From the NCBI GenBank assembly GCA_036563615.1, contig DATCMB010000006.1:814149-878148 (forward strand): a DNA stretch of 64,000 nucleotides, written 5' to 3'. Source of the DNA: Candidatus Binatia bacterium (GTDB taxonomy: Bacteria > Desulfobacterota > Binatia > UBA12015). Under the pieces are notes generated by a model that was given only the letters and a program-made list of their open reading frames with translations, was not told the origin of the DNA and did not search any database. Shown piece after piece: positions 19,000-28,175 of the stretch. Positions within the stretch are counted from its first letter, which is position 1. Each line of letters begins with the position of its first letter. A program made the position numbers and the translations under genes.

Positions 19000-20217
19000 G
19001 TGCGCGTCCTGATGCTCAACGAACGGGACCTGAGCCACCCGCTGGCGGGCGGCGTCGAGGTCCACCTCGAGGAGATCGCGAGCCGGCTCGCGGCGCGCCA
19101 CGGCATCGAGATGACCGTGCTGTGCGCCGCATTCGAGGGCGCGATCCCGGACGAGCGGCGCAACGGCATCCGCTACGTGCGCTTCGGCGACCGCGGCTTC
19201 AGCTACTACGCGGCGCTGCCGCGGCGCGCGCGCGCCGAGCTCGAGTCGGGCGGCTACGACCTGATCGTCGAGAACCTCTGCAAGCTGCTGTTCTTCTCGA
19301 GCGTCTACCTGCCCGGCGTGCCGAAGCTCGCGCTGGTGCACCATCTCTTCGGGCTGAGCGCGTTCCGCCAGGTGTCGGTGCCGATCGCGAGCTACGTCGT
19401 CGCGACCGAGGCGCTGCTGCCGATCGCCTACCGCGGCTGGCCGTTCGTCGTGGTGTCGCCGAGCACGCGCGACGATCTCGTCAAGCGCGGAATTCCGCGG
19501 CGCAACATCCGCGTCGTGCCGAACGGGCTCGACCACGAGCGCTACCGGCCGGGCGCGTCCGTCCCCGAGCAGGACCTGGTGGTCTTCGTCGGCCGGCTCG
19601 AGCACTACAAGGGCGTCGACCTGCTGCTCGACGCGTGGCCGCGCGTGCTCGCGACGCGTCCCACGGCGCGTCTCGTGCTGATCGGCGAGGGCACCGCGGG
19701 TGCGGCGCTGCGCGAGCGGGCGCGCACGCTGCCGTTCCAGGACAGCGTCACGTTCACGGGGTTCCTGCCCGAGGAGGAGAAGGTCGCGTGGTTGCAGCGG
19801 GCGACCGTGCTCGTGCAGCCCTCGCGCAAGGAAGGGTGGGGGCTCACGGTGCTCGAGGCGAACGCGTGCGGCACGCCGGTCGTCGCGACCGACGTGCCCG
19901 GGCTGCGCGACTCGGTCCGTCACGGACGCACGGGGCTCCTCGCCGCGCCGAACGCGACCTCGCTCGCGGGCTCGCTCTCCGCCGTGCTCTCCGACGGCGC
20001 GCTGCGCGCACGCCTCGCGCGCGGCGCGCGGCAGTGGGCGCTGCGCTTCACGTGGGATCACGTCACCGAGGCGTTCGCCGAGATCCTGCGCGCGGCGGCG
20101 GCGCGCCAGCCGCTGCCCGAGGTGCGCGACTTCCTCGCCATGGGGCGCGACACCGACGAGCGCGCGCCGGGCGCCGACGCGGTCGCGGCGGTGGAGCGCG
20201 TGCAGGTGAGCGGATGA
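19000..20217 (+). CDS. GT4-family glycosyltransferase
   Basis: 405 residues. GT-B order is clear: LSHPLAGGVEVHLEEIASRL (Gly-rich acceptor loop), ALVHHLFGLSAF, VVSPSTRDDLVKRGI, IRVVPNGLDHERY, FVGRLEHYKGVDLLLDAW, and E-x7-E in KEGWGLTVLEANACGTPVV. Start GTG 19000 follows the previous stop by 19 bases, with GAGGA near 18979. The next gene begins inside its stop (ATGA). It likely adds a retaining mannose- or glucose-type residue on the cytosolic face. Confidence 0.88.
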   Translation: MRVLMLNERDLSHPLAGGVEVHLEEIASRLAARHGIEMTVLCAAFEGAIPDERRNGIRYVRFGDRGFSYYAALPRRARAELESGGYDLIVENLCKLLFFSSVYLPGVPKLALVHHLFGLSAFRQVSVPIASYVVATEALLPIAYRGWPFVVVSPSTRDDLVKRGIPRRNIRVVPNGLDHERYRPGASVPEQDLVVFVGRLEHYKGVDLLLDAWPRVLATRPTARLVLIGEGTAGAALRERARTLPFQDSVTFTGFLPEEEKVAWLQRATVLVQPSRKEGWGLTVLEANACGTPVVATDVPGLRDSVRHGRTGLLAAPNATSLAGSLSAVLSDGALRARLARGARQWALRFTWDHVTEAFAEILRAAAARQPLPEVRDFLAMGRDTDERAPGADAVAAVERVQVSG

Positions 20218-23200
20218 GCGGCGGCGCCGTCGCGGCGGCGCCCGAGCGGCGCTGGGCCGACGCCGTGCGCGCGGGCTCCGCCGAGAGCGCCGCACACGGC
20301 GCGTGGGCCGCGACGCTCGCGGTCGGCGGGCTCAGCGGCGCGCTGTTCCTGCTCTTCGTCGGCTACGGCTACAACCTCGAGGACGAGGGGACGGTCCTCT
20401 ACCAGATCCTCCGCACCTTCCGCGGCGAGCGTCCGTACCTCGACTTCCACACCGGCTACACGCCGGCGGTGTTCTACCTGAACGCCTGGCTGTTCGAGGC
20501 GTTCGGCGTCTCGGTGCTGCCGATCCGCGTCGTGCTCGCGGCGGTCAACGCGATCGCGGTGATGCTGATCTTCCGGCTGTCGCTGCGCGTCGCGCCGCCG
20601 CTCGAGTCTGCGCTCGCGGCGCTGACCTACGCGATCTTCATGCCCTTCTTCCAGGGGCAGTTCGCGTCGTTCAACATCCCGTACCCCGCCTGGTACGCGG
20701 TCGCCGCCTGGCTCGGGGCGCACCTCGCGAGCGTCAAGGCGGTCGAGAGCGGGGGCTCGCGCGGCTGGCTCGCCGCGGCGGGCGCGCTCGCGGGCGTCGC
20801 GTTCTCGTTCAAGCCGAACACCGGCGTGCTCGCGCTCGGCGCGGTCGTGCTGGCGCAGATCCTGGTCGCGGCACCGCTCGCCGGCGCGCTCGGGCGCGCG
20901 CTCGAGCTGCTGGTCCTGGCGGTCGCCGCGTTCGCGGTCTTCGCGGTGCTCGCCTTCGACGTCGTGACGCCGCAGTTCGCGCTGCTCGGCGGGCCGATCC
21001 TGGCGCTGGCCGCGGCCGGCATCTGGATGCGCTGGACGCGGCGTCCTCCGGGGCGCGAGCGCACGCTCGGCGCCGGCGTCGTCGACGCGTGCGTGATCGT
21101 CGCGGCGTTCGTCGCCGTCAACCTGCCGTGGCTCGCGTACTTCCTGCCGCAGCTCGGGCTCGCGGGCTTCGCGCGCGAGGTGCTGCTGCTCGGCGCGGGC
21201 GTCGAGCGCATCTACCTGCTGTACTTCCCGCGTCCGAGCCCGTGGGGCGTGGCGGTGATGATCGGCCTCGTCGTGGTCGCGGTGCTGCCGTGGCTGCTCG
21301 CGCGCGGCACGGTCGGCATGCGCACCGTGGTGGCGCTCGCCGCGATCGCGACGATCGGCGGCGTCGCCGCGCTCGCCCTCTTCGGCCTCGCGCCCGAGGG
21401 GCTGCTGGTCTCGATCATCCTGCAGCTCGAGGTGCTGAGCTTCCACCTGATCCCGCTGCTGCTGTGGACCGCGGTGCTGGCGATCGTCTGGCGTCTGCGC
21501 TCGCTCGAGCGGGCCGACGACGGGCGCTTGCCGCAGACCTTCGCGGTCGGCGTGGTCAACGCGGTGTTCGCGCTGCTGCTCTTCCTGCAGCTCTTCCCGC
21601 GCATCGACTTCATGCACGTCGTGATCAGCATGCCGTCGGCGCTGGTGGTCGGCGCGGGCGCGCTCGCGCGGCTCGAGCGCTGGTGGGGCGAGCAGCTCGG
21701 CGGCGCGTACGGCTGGGACGAGGCGCGCCGCCGTCGCGCGGCGCGCTGGACGCGGCTCGCCGCCTGCGCGCCGATCGTGCTCGCGCTCGTCATCCGCGCG
21801 GTGCCGTTCGCCGACGCGCGGCTGCGCGTCACGCCGGACGTCGCGCTGCGCGCGACGACGTCGCTCGGGCAGGACGCGATGCCGATCGTGATCGAGGAGG
21901 ACCGCGACCGCGACCTGCGCGAGCTGCGCGCGGTCGCCGACTTCGTCGCCGGCGCGACGCGGCCCGACGAGCCGATCTTCGTCTTCCCGGCGCTCGCGAT
22001 GGTGCCGTTCCTCACCAACCGGCACACGCCGGTGCCGCACGACTACTTCTTCGCGGGGCGTCCGTCGCACGCCGACGAGGCGGCGATGGTGGCGGCGATC
22101 GAGCAGGCGAAGCCGCCGCTCATCGTCACGCTGAACGACCGTCTCGGCTACTTCTCGTCGTCGCCCGCGTACTACTTCATCCTCCGCGACTACGCGCAGC
22201 GGAACTACCAGCTCGTGCGCCGCATCGGGCGCTACGACGTGCTCGCGCGCCGCGACCTGCTCGACGCGCACCCCGAGTGGCGCGAGCCGGTGCAGGAGGC
22301 GGGTCTCTTCGACGCGACCTACGCGCGCGGCAAGTACGCGAGCGAGCTCGCGGTCGCGGGTCGCATCGCGGAGAGCGGCACGCCGCTCGACTTCGCGGGC
22401 TTCGCGCCGCGGCTCGCCGACGTCGATCGCCGCGTGCGGCAGGCGGTGGCGGCGGCGATCGACGCCGTCGCGGCGCGCGACCCGGGCGGCTACGCAGCGA
22501 TCGAGGAGGTCATCGCGACCACGCGCTCGGCGAAGCTGCTCTATCTCCGCACGCTCGGCGAGTACGGCGCGCCGGCGGCGCTCGGCTACCTGCAGGACGT
22601 CTTCCTGCGCGAGCGCGGCCGCATCCGCTGGGAGGCGGCGCGCTCGATCAACTTTTTGCTTGCAAGGCAGCTCTCGGCGCGCTTCAACCTGGTCGAGCCG
22701 GTGCGCGGGCCGCTGCTCGAGCTGCCGCCAGAGCTCGCGGTCGACGCGCTGGTCGCGCCGATCGACGACTTCGTCGAGCGTCAGCGCATCGGCCCGCTCG
22801 CGGCGCTGGCGGCGGCGCGCGCCGGACGGCAGGACTTGAAGCCGCAGCTCGACGGCTACTGGGACCGCGACGAGACCACCTGGTGGAAGATGCTCGCCGC
22901 GTTCGCGCTGTTCCAGCTCGGCGACGACCAGCGTCTGGTCACGCTGTTCGATCTGATGAACGAGGGCACGCTGCCCGGGCAGTTCGTGCCCTCGATCCTG
23001 CTCGATCCGCAGGTCGTGGCGCCCGACGTCGCGGCCCGAGCGGTCGTCGACCGCATCGCCAACGGCAGCGCGGAGGAGCGCGAGACCGCGGTCTGGATGG
23101 TGCCGTTCCTCGCCGCGAACGGCGCGGACGGCGCCTGGGCCGCGGTCGAGAAGGCGGTCGGCGACCCCGACCCGTGGGTCCGCAACGCGGCGCGCTGGGC

Positions 23201-23234
23201 GCTCGAGCAGCGCGCCGCGAAGGAGGGATCTTGA
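20214..23234 (+). CDS. GT-C-like membrane protein with long C-terminal HEAT-like extension
   Basis: 1006 residues. The N-terminal two thirds has about twelve hydrophobic helices. Its first outer loop (LEDEGTVLYQ, then RPYLDFHTGYTP) is shared with the paralogue at 10056. A soluble segment with ALAMVPFLTNRHTPVPHDYF follows. The last ~315 residues (from about 690) form repeated helical pairs such as RRVRQAVAAAIDAVAA, AALGYLQDVFLRER, AVEKAVGDPDPWVRNAARWA, which look like HEAT/PBS-type repeats. The paralogue stops before this tail. ATG 20214 overlaps the previous stop. Sugar transfer from a polyprenyl-P donor is inferred. The tail may be a protein-interaction module. Confidence 0.65.
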   Translation: MSGGAVAAAPERRWADAVRAGSAESAAHGAWAATLAVGGLSGALFLLFVGYGYNLEDEGTVLYQILRTFRGERPYLDFHTGYTPAVFYLNAWLFEAFGVSVLPIRVVLAAVNAIAVMLIFRLSLRVAPPLESALAALTYAIFMPFFQGQFASFNIPYPAWYAVAAWLGAHLASVKAVESGGSRGWLAAAGALAGVAFSFKPNTGVLALGAVVLAQILVAAPLAGALGRALELLVLAVAAFAVFAVLAFDVVTPQFALLGGPILALAAAGIWMRWTRRPPGRERTLGAGVVDACVIVAAFVAVNLPWLAYFLPQLGLAGFAREVLLLGAGVERIYLLYFPRPSPWGVAVMIGLVVVAVLPWLLARGTVGMRTVVALAAIATIGGVAALALFGLAPEGLLVSIILQLEVLSFHLIPLLLWTAVLAIVWRLRSLERADDGRLPQTFAVGVVNAVFALLLFLQLFPRIDFMHVVISMPSALVVGAGALARLERWWGEQLGGAYGWDEARRRRAARWTRLAACAPIVLALVIRAVPFADARLRVTPDVALRATTSLGQDAMPIVIEEDRDRDLRELRAVADFVAGATRPDEPIFVFPALAMVPFLTNRHTPVPHDYFFAGRPSHADEAAMVAAIEQAKPPLIVTLNDRLGYFSSSPAYYFILRDYAQRNYQLVRRIGRYDVLARRDLLDAHPEWREPVQEAGLFDATYARGKYASELAVAGRIAESGTPLDFAGFAPRLADVDRRVRQAVAAAIDAVAARDPGGYAAIEEVIATTRSAKLLYLRTLGEYGAPAALGYLQDVFLRERGRIRWEAARSINFLLARQLSARFNLVEPVRGPLLELPPELAVDALVAPIDDFVERQRIGPLAALAAARAGRQDLKPQLDGYWDRDETTWWKMLAAFALFQLGDDQRLVTLFDLMNEGTLPGQFVPSILLDPQVVAPDVAARAVVDRIANGSAEERETAVWMVPFLAANGADGAWAAVEKAVGDPDPWVRNAARWALEQRAAKEGS
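23221..23227 (+). promoter_or_regulatory. Shine-Dalgarno AGGAGGG deciding the GTG start at 23237
   Basis: AGGAGGG ends nine bases before GTG 23237. A TTG at 23231 overlaps the upstream stop but would be only three bases from the site, so the GTG is the better start. Confidence 0.6.
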
Positions 23235-23236
23235 GC

Positions 23237-24106
23237 GTGCAGCAGCAAACCGGCGGCGCCCCGGCCGCGGACGCGACGGCGGCCGCCGCGGCCGCGCGGG
23301 CGTCCGCGTGGCAGGTGCCCGAGGCCTACACCGGCGAGCGGCTCGCCGCCGAGGACGCGCGCTTCGCGCCCGACATGGCGCGCCACCTCGCGGCGTACCA
23401 CCTGGTCGCGCCGTTCGTCGCGGGCAAGCACATCATGGAGGCCGGCTGCGGCGAGGGCTACGGCGCGGCCTTGCTCGCGCAGCACGCCGCGCACGTCGTC
23501 GGCGTCGACTACGACGCGGACGCGCTCGCGCTCGCGCGCAAGCGGCATCAGGCGCCGAACCTCGAGTTCCGGCACATCAACCTGCTCGAGCTCGCGCGCC
23601 GTCAGCCGGGCGAGTTCGACGTCGTGACCAATTTTCAGGTGCTCGAGCACCTCGACGATCCCACACCCTTCCTCGAGGCCGCCGCGGCGTGTCTCAAGCC
23701 GGGTGGGCTGCTCGTCCTGACCACGCCGAACCGGCTCGCCAGCGTGTCGGAGAACCCGTACCACGTGCACGAGTACGTGGCCGACGAGCTGCGCGCGCTG
23801 CTCGCGCGCTTCTTCGCGCACGTCGAGGTGCGCGGCATCGTCGGCAGCGAGCGCGTCTACGCGTTCGAGCGCGCGCGCGGCGCGCAGGCGCAGCGCATCC
23901 TGCGCCTCGATCCGCTCGGCCTGCGCAAGCTTCTCCCGCAGCGCTTCGTGCGCTGGGCGTTCGCGCGTCTCGCGCTCCTCGTGCGCTCGCGCGTCGCCGC
24001 GCAGAACGCGGATCTCGTCCAGCTCACCCCCGCCGACTTCACGATCGCCGAGTCCGAGCCGCCGCAGTGGATCGATCTCCTGGCGCTCGCCCGTCGGGGG
24101 TCTTGA
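23237..24106 (+). CDS. Class I SAM-dependent methyltransferase
   Basis: 289 residues. After an Ala-rich N-terminus comes AYTGERLAAEDAR, then the SAM site HIMEAGCGEGYGAALLA, the acidic VVGVDYDADAL, and VVTNFQVLEHLDD with LKPGGLLVLTTPN. This matches the UbiE/Methyltransf_11-type family seen in glycan clusters. The start GTG is chosen from the strong Shine-Dalgarno site. It is the fourth gene of the 18261-24106 run, so its acceptor may be the same glycan or its lipid carrier. The substrate is not known. Confidence 0.8.
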   Translation: MQQQTGGAPAADATAAAAAARASAWQVPEAYTGERLAAEDARFAPDMARHLAAYHLVAPFVAGKHIMEAGCGEGYGAALLAQHAAHVVGVDYDADALALARKRHQAPNLEFRHINLLELARRQPGEFDVVTNFQVLEHLDDPTPFLEAAAACLKPGGLLVLTTPNRLASVSENPYHVHEYVADELRALLARFFAHVEVRGIVGSERVYAFERARGAQAQRILRLDPLGLRKLLPQRFVRWAFARLALLVRSRVAAQNADLVQLTPADFTIAESEPPQWIDLLALARRGS

Positions 24107-24187
24107 CGCGCGGGCGAGGCGCGGGCAACAAACGTTCGTTCGCCTTTCGCGGGCGGGGGCGCCGGCACGCCGCGTCCAGCGCTTCGC

Positions 24188-24197
24188 TGGAATTCCA
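24188..24197. promoter_or_regulatory. Ten-base perfect palindrome upstream of the amidohydrolase gene
   Basis: TGGAATTCCA is an exact inverted repeat. It lies in the 153-base gap (24107-24259) and is locally AT-richer than its surroundings. GACACTGTACCC follows, with TGTACC as a loose -10 candidate. An operator or promoter is possible but unproven. Confidence 0.25.
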
Positions 24198-24259
24198 AGG
24201 GAGACACTGTACCCTCGCGTCTCAGCGACCGAAGGGACGTATCGGGAGAAGGAAGGGAA

Positions 24260-25417
24260 ATGGACGCCAATCAGCTCATCTCGGCGGACTCGCACGTCGT
24301 CGAGCCGCCCGACCTCTGGAAGAAGTGGCTCGCGCCCGAGTTCCTCGATCGCGCACCGAAGCTGGTGAAGGACTCCGCGGGTGGTGACGCGTGGCAGTAC
24401 CGCCCGGGGACGCCGCCCGTGCCGCTCGGGCTGGTCACGACGTACCGCGGTCGCACCTACGAGTCGTTCCGCTGGGAGGGCGCGCGCTACGACCAGGTCA
24501 ACGCGGGCGCCTGGGACGGCGCGGCGCGCCTCAAGGAGCAGGACGAGGACGGCGTCTCGGCCGAGGTGCTCTACCCGTCGCAGCGCACCATGCGGCACTT
24601 CATGCTCGACGACGACGACGAGTTCCACCTCGCCGGCATCCAGGCGTACAACAACTGGATGGCGAAGGAGTTCATGGCGGCCGACCCGAAGCGCCTGATC
24701 GGCCTCGCGCAGATCCCGAACCTCGGCGTCGAGGCGGCGATCAAGGAGATGCGGCGCGCCAAGGAGCTCGGCATGCGCGGCGTCATCCTGTCGTCGTGGC
24801 CCGCGGGCGCGCCGTCGCTGTCGAAGGAGGACGACGAGTTCTGGAAGGCCGCGGTCGAGCTCGACATGCCGTGCTCGATCCACCTCGGAACGGTGTCGAA
24901 GGCGTCGGCCGCGAAGGCGACCACGACGACCGGCAAGTTCGAGCCGACGGGGCTCCTCACCTCGGGCCAGAAGACGGTCGCGACGTACTCGATCGCCGGG
25001 CTCGACTCGATGCCGCCGATCATCGCCGAGACCATCATGTCGGGCCTCTTCGACCGCTTCCCGAACCTGATCTTCGTCTCGGTCGAGGCCGGCGCGGGCT
25101 GGGTACCGTTCCTGCTCGAGCAGATGGACGACCGCTGGTGGCGCAACCGTCACTGGGCGAAGGTCGAGCTCGAGATGCTGCCCAGCGAGTACTTCCGGCG
25201 GAATTGGCGCTTGACGTTCGTGCAGGACTTCTACGGCGTCCGCAACCGGCACGACGTCGGCGTCGACAACATGATGTGGTCCACCGACTATCCGCACCAC
25301 ATCTCGGACTGGCCGTACTCGCGTAAGATCGCGAACGAGATGTTCGCCGGCGTGCCCGAGGAGGAGCGCTACAAGATCTGCGCGGGCAACGCGGCGAAGC
25401 TGTACAAGCTGATTTGA
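24260..25417 (+). CDS. Amidohydrolase-2 family metal-dependent hydrolase
   Basis: 385 residues. It opens with ISADSHVVEPPDLW, a D-x-H form of the first metal motif of amidohydrolase-2 (6-methylsalicylate/ACMS decarboxylase-like) proteins. CSIHLGT (a His on strand 5), FVSVEAGAGWVPFLLEQMD and MMWSTDYPHHISDWP give the later His and Asp ligands. GAAGGAAGGGAA lies just before ATG 24260. Family members hydrolyse or decarboxylate aromatic or heterocyclic acids, and the substrate here is unknown. It is probably unrelated to the glycan genes, though the next gene starts in its last codons. Confidence 0.85.
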   Translation: MDANQLISADSHVVEPPDLWKKWLAPEFLDRAPKLVKDSAGGDAWQYRPGTPPVPLGLVTTYRGRTYESFRWEGARYDQVNAGAWDGAARLKEQDEDGVSAEVLYPSQRTMRHFMLDDDDEFHLAGIQAYNNWMAKEFMAADPKRLIGLAQIPNLGVEAAIKEMRRAKELGMRGVILSSWPAGAPSLSKEDDEFWKAAVELDMPCSIHLGTVSKASAAKATTTTGKFEPTGLLTSGQKTVATYSIAGLDSMPPIIAETIMSGLFDRFPNLIFVSVEAGAGWVPFLLEQMDDRWWRNRHWAKVELEMLPSEYFRRNWRLTFVQDFYGVRNRHDVGVDNMMWSTDYPHHISDWPYSRKIANEMFAGVPEEERYKICAGNAAKLYKLI

Positions 25418-25425
25418 GGCGGCCG

Positions 25426-26967
25426 ATGCGTGCCGCGTCCTCCATCGTGACGGGCGCGGCACGCGCCGCCAGCGACATGGAGCCGAACCAAGTCCTCTCC
25501 GCAGCACCGCGCCGGCCGACGTTGAGCGTCATCGTGCCGGTGTACAACGAGCGCGCCACGATCCGTGAGATCCTGCGCCGTGTCGCGTGCCGTCCAGAGG
25601 TCGACGAGCTGATCATCGTCGACGACTGCTCGACCGACGGCACGACCGAGGTGCTGCGCGACGAGCAGGCGGCGGGCTGGCCCGCGCTGCGCGCGCCGAA
25701 CCGTCCGCTGCCGCGCATCAAGCTGTTCCACCACGAGGTCAACCAAGGGAAGGGCGCCGCGCTGCGCACCGGCTTCAAGCACGCGACCTGCGACGTCTTC
25801 CTGACCCAGGACGCGGACCTCGAGTACGACCCCGCGGACTACGAGAAGCTGATGCTGCCGATCTACGACGGCCGCGCCGACGCCGTCTACGGCAGCCGCT
25901 TCGCCGGCTACCCGCGTCGCGTCCTCTTCTTCTGGCACTCGCTCGGCAACAAGGTCCTGACCACGCTGTCGAACATGCTCTGCAACCTGAACCTGACGGA
26001 CATGGAGACCGGCTACAAGGCGATCCGTCGGGAGATGGTGCAGGCGATGGTGCTGACCTCGAACCGCTTCGGCATCGAGCCGGAGATCACGGCGAAGCTC
26101 GCGCGGCTGCGCGCGCGGATCTACGAGGTGCCGATCTCGTACAGCGGCCGCTCCTACAGCGAGGGCAAGAAGATCGGCTGGAAGGACGCCGTGTCTGCGG
26201 TGTGGACGATGCTGCGCTGCGCGCTGACCGACGACCGCGAGGCGATCGATCCGCTGCACGCGACGCTGCGCCGCATGGCGGCGCTCGACCGCTACAACGC
26301 CTTCCTGTTCGAGCAGATCCGCCCAGCGATCGGGCAGCGCGTGCTCGAGGTCGGAGCGGGCACCGGCAACTTGACGCAGTTCCTGCGCGACCGCGACGTC
26401 GTGGTCGCGACCGACGTCGACGCGGACTACGTCGAGCTCCTGCGGCGGCGCTTCGAGCACCACACCAACGTCGACGTCGCGCTGTTCGACCTCGGCGCCG
26501 AGCCGCCGCAGCGTCTCAAGAGCACGCGCTTCGACACCATCATCTGCTTGAACGTCCTCGAGCACGTCGCCGACGACCGCGGCGCGCTCGTGCGCCTGCG
26601 CGAGCTGCTCGAGCCCGGCGGACGGCTCGTTCTGCTCGTGCCCGCGCACCAGGCGCTGTACGGCGCGATCGACGAGGCGATCGGCCACCACCGTCGCTAC
26701 CAGCGCGACGCGCTGCTGCGGTTGCTCGACGAGACCGGCTTCCGCGTCGAGCGCCACATGCACGTCAACGCGACGTCGATCCCGGGCTGGCTCTTGAACG
26801 GCAAGCTGCTCAAGCGGCGCAGCGTGCCGGGCATGCAGGCGCGGCTCGCGAACCGGCTGGTTCCGCTCTACCGCCTCGAGCGCAAGCTCAACCTGCCGTT
26901 CGGCCTGTCGGTGATCGCGATCGCGCGGCGCGACGATGCGCCGGCGGTCGCGGCGGCCGGGTCCTGA
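25426..26967 (+). CDS. Fused GT2 glycosyltransferase / SAM-dependent methyltransferase
   Basis: 513 residues in two domains. Residues ~25-260 are GT2: LSVIVPVYNERATIREIL, LIIVDDCSTDGT, NQGKGAALRTGF and the metal motif LTQDADLEYDP. The later ETGYKAIRREMV and YSEGKKIGWKDA segments match polyprenyl-P-glucose/mannose synthase types. Residues ~280-480 are a methyltransferase: VLEVGAGTGNLTQFL, DVDADYVELL, TIICLNVLEHVADD. The two-domain arrangement is known in public genomes but its function is unclear. Starts possible: ATG 25426 (GAGG 6-7 bases upstream), TTG 25414 overlapping the preceding stop, or ATG 25477, which is nearest the conserved GT2 start. Confidence 0.85.
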   Translation: MRAASSIVTGAARAASDMEPNQVLSAAPRRPTLSVIVPVYNERATIREILRRVACRPEVDELIIVDDCSTDGTTEVLRDEQAAGWPALRAPNRPLPRIKLFHHEVNQGKGAALRTGFKHATCDVFLTQDADLEYDPADYEKLMLPIYDGRADAVYGSRFAGYPRRVLFFWHSLGNKVLTTLSNMLCNLNLTDMETGYKAIRREMVQAMVLTSNRFGIEPEITAKLARLRARIYEVPISYSGRSYSEGKKIGWKDAVSAVWTMLRCALTDDREAIDPLHATLRRMAALDRYNAFLFEQIRPAIGQRVLEVGAGTGNLTQFLRDRDVVVATDVDADYVELLRRRFEHHTNVDVALFDLGAEPPQRLKSTRFDTIICLNVLEHVADDRGALVRLRELLEPGGRLVLLVPAHQALYGAIDEAIGHHRRYQRDALLRLLDETGFRVERHMHVNATSIPGWLLNGKLLKRRSVPGMQARLANRLVPLYRLERKLNLPFGLSVIAIARRDDAPAVAAAGS

Positions 26968-26974
26968 GCGGCAG

Positions 26975-28081
26975 ATGCCGTGGCGCAGCTCGAGCCTCCG
27001 CGCGCACCGCTTCTGGCGCGGCGCGCCGGCTGCGGAGGCCGAGCCGGCGTCGCGCGCGCACGTGAGCGCGCGTCGCGCGGTCGCCGGCGCGGGCGCAGGC
27101 GCGTTGAGCGGTGGTGCGACGCCTGCGTACCTCGACGACGAGCCGGCACACGAGCACGAGGCTGAGCACGACCACGAGCGCGCGGACGCTTCTTCGCCGC
27201 CTCCTGCACCGCCCGCCGTGGCGCCGCTGCGCTGCCGCGCCTGCGGCGGCCCGGGCACGGCGCTGTTCGTCAAGCGCGGCTTCGTCGTCGCCGCCTGCGC
27301 CGACTGCGGCTGCCACTTCGTGCCCGATCCGGTGCCCGCCGCCGCGACCTACGACGAGGCCTACTTCGCGGGCGAAGGCGAGTGCGGCTACGGCGACTAC
27401 CTCGCCGACCGCGAGCTGATCCTCGCCAACTTCGCGCGCCGCGCGCGCTGGATCGCGAGGCTGGCGCCGGGCGGGCGCGTGCTCGACGTCGGCGCCGCGT
27501 ACGGATTCTTCGTCGCGGCGGCGCGCGCCTGCGGTTTCTCGGCGTGCGGCCTCGAGCCGGTCCCCGCGTGCGCCGCGTTCGCGCGCCGCGAGCTCGACGT
27601 CGACATCTTCACCGGACGCATCGAGGACGCGCCGCTGCCCGCGGGCTCGTTCGACGTCGTCACGCTGTTCGACGTGATCGAGCACCTGCCGCAGCCGCTC
27701 GTCGCGCTGCGCCGCATCCGCGAGCTGCTCACGCCGGGCGGCATCGTCGTCGTCGAGACGGGCGACCTGGGCGGTCTCCTCGTGCGGGTCATCGGCTCGC
27801 GCTGGTACTACTACGACCCGCCGCAGCACCTGACGTACTTCAGCGTCGAGAGCCTCGAGCAGCTGCTGGCGCGCGCCGGCTTCGCGCCGCCGTGCGAGGT
27901 CGGCTACCTCGGGCGTGCAGTGTCGGTGCGCAACTTCTGCCACCAGCTCGGGCGCGCGCTCGGCGACGGCGTGCTCGGCGCGGCGAGCCGGCTCGTGTCG
28001 CGCTCGCCGCTCGCCCACTGGACGTTTCCGGTGACCGACCGCGGCAACGCGTTCGTCGCGGCGGCGCGCCGCCTGGCTTGA
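26975..28081 (+). CDS. Zinc-ribbon-type SAM-dependent methyltransferase
   Basis: Up to 368 residues. A poorly conserved, His/Glu-rich N-terminal ~80 residues (AHEHEAEHDHERADA) precede a CxxC...CxxC ribbon (CRACGG, CADCGC). The methyltransferase core follows with RVLDVGAAYGFFVAAARACG, CGLEPVPAC, DVVTLFDVIEHLP and LLTPGGIVVVETGD. It is related in layout to the protein at 3253. The start is uncertain. ATG 26975 follows the previous stop by seven bases, while ATG 26936 would overlap it, and a start nearer the ribbon is possible. The substrate is unknown, probably a sugar or lipid of the neighbouring glycan pathway. Confidence 0.78.
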   Translation: MPWRSSSLRAHRFWRGAPAAEAEPASRAHVSARRAVAGAGAGALSGGATPAYLDDEPAHEHEAEHDHERADASSPPPAPPAVAPLRCRACGGPGTALFVKRGFVVAACADCGCHFVPDPVPAAATYDEAYFAGEGECGYGDYLADRELILANFARRARWIARLAPGGRVLDVGAAYGFFVAAARACGFSACGLEPVPACAAFARRELDVDIFTGRIEDAPLPAGSFDVVTLFDVIEHLPQPLVALRRIRELLTPGGIVVVETGDLGGLLVRVIGSRWYYYDPPQHLTYFSVESLEQLLARAGFAPPCEVGYLGRAVSVRNFCHQLGRALGDGVLGAASRLVSRSPLAHWTFPVTDRGNAFVAAARRLA

Positions 28082-28089
28082 CGGACGTG

Positions 28090-28117
28090 GCCGGCGCGTC
28101 GCGCGCACGACGCCGGC
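28090..28117 (+). terminator. GC-rich hairpin after the methyltransferase gene
   Basis: A seven-base perfect stem (GCCGGCG with CGCCGGC) encloses a 14-base loop. It lies nine bases after the stop at 28081. No T-run follows, so this is at best a weak or Rho-assisted stop. Confidence 0.3.
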
Positions 28118-28175
28118 CCGGCGCGCGCGAGCGGCGCCGCGGCGGCGACCGGGTTCCGGGGAGCACGGGGAGCTG

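Noticed and set aside
20058..22271. A 737-codon minus-strand open frame opposite the GT4 and GT-C-like genes
   Set aside because: The composition is low-complexity (Arg, Glu, Asp, Ala) with no family motif. The plus strand carries the conserved GT-C loop and overlaps its neighbours cleanly.
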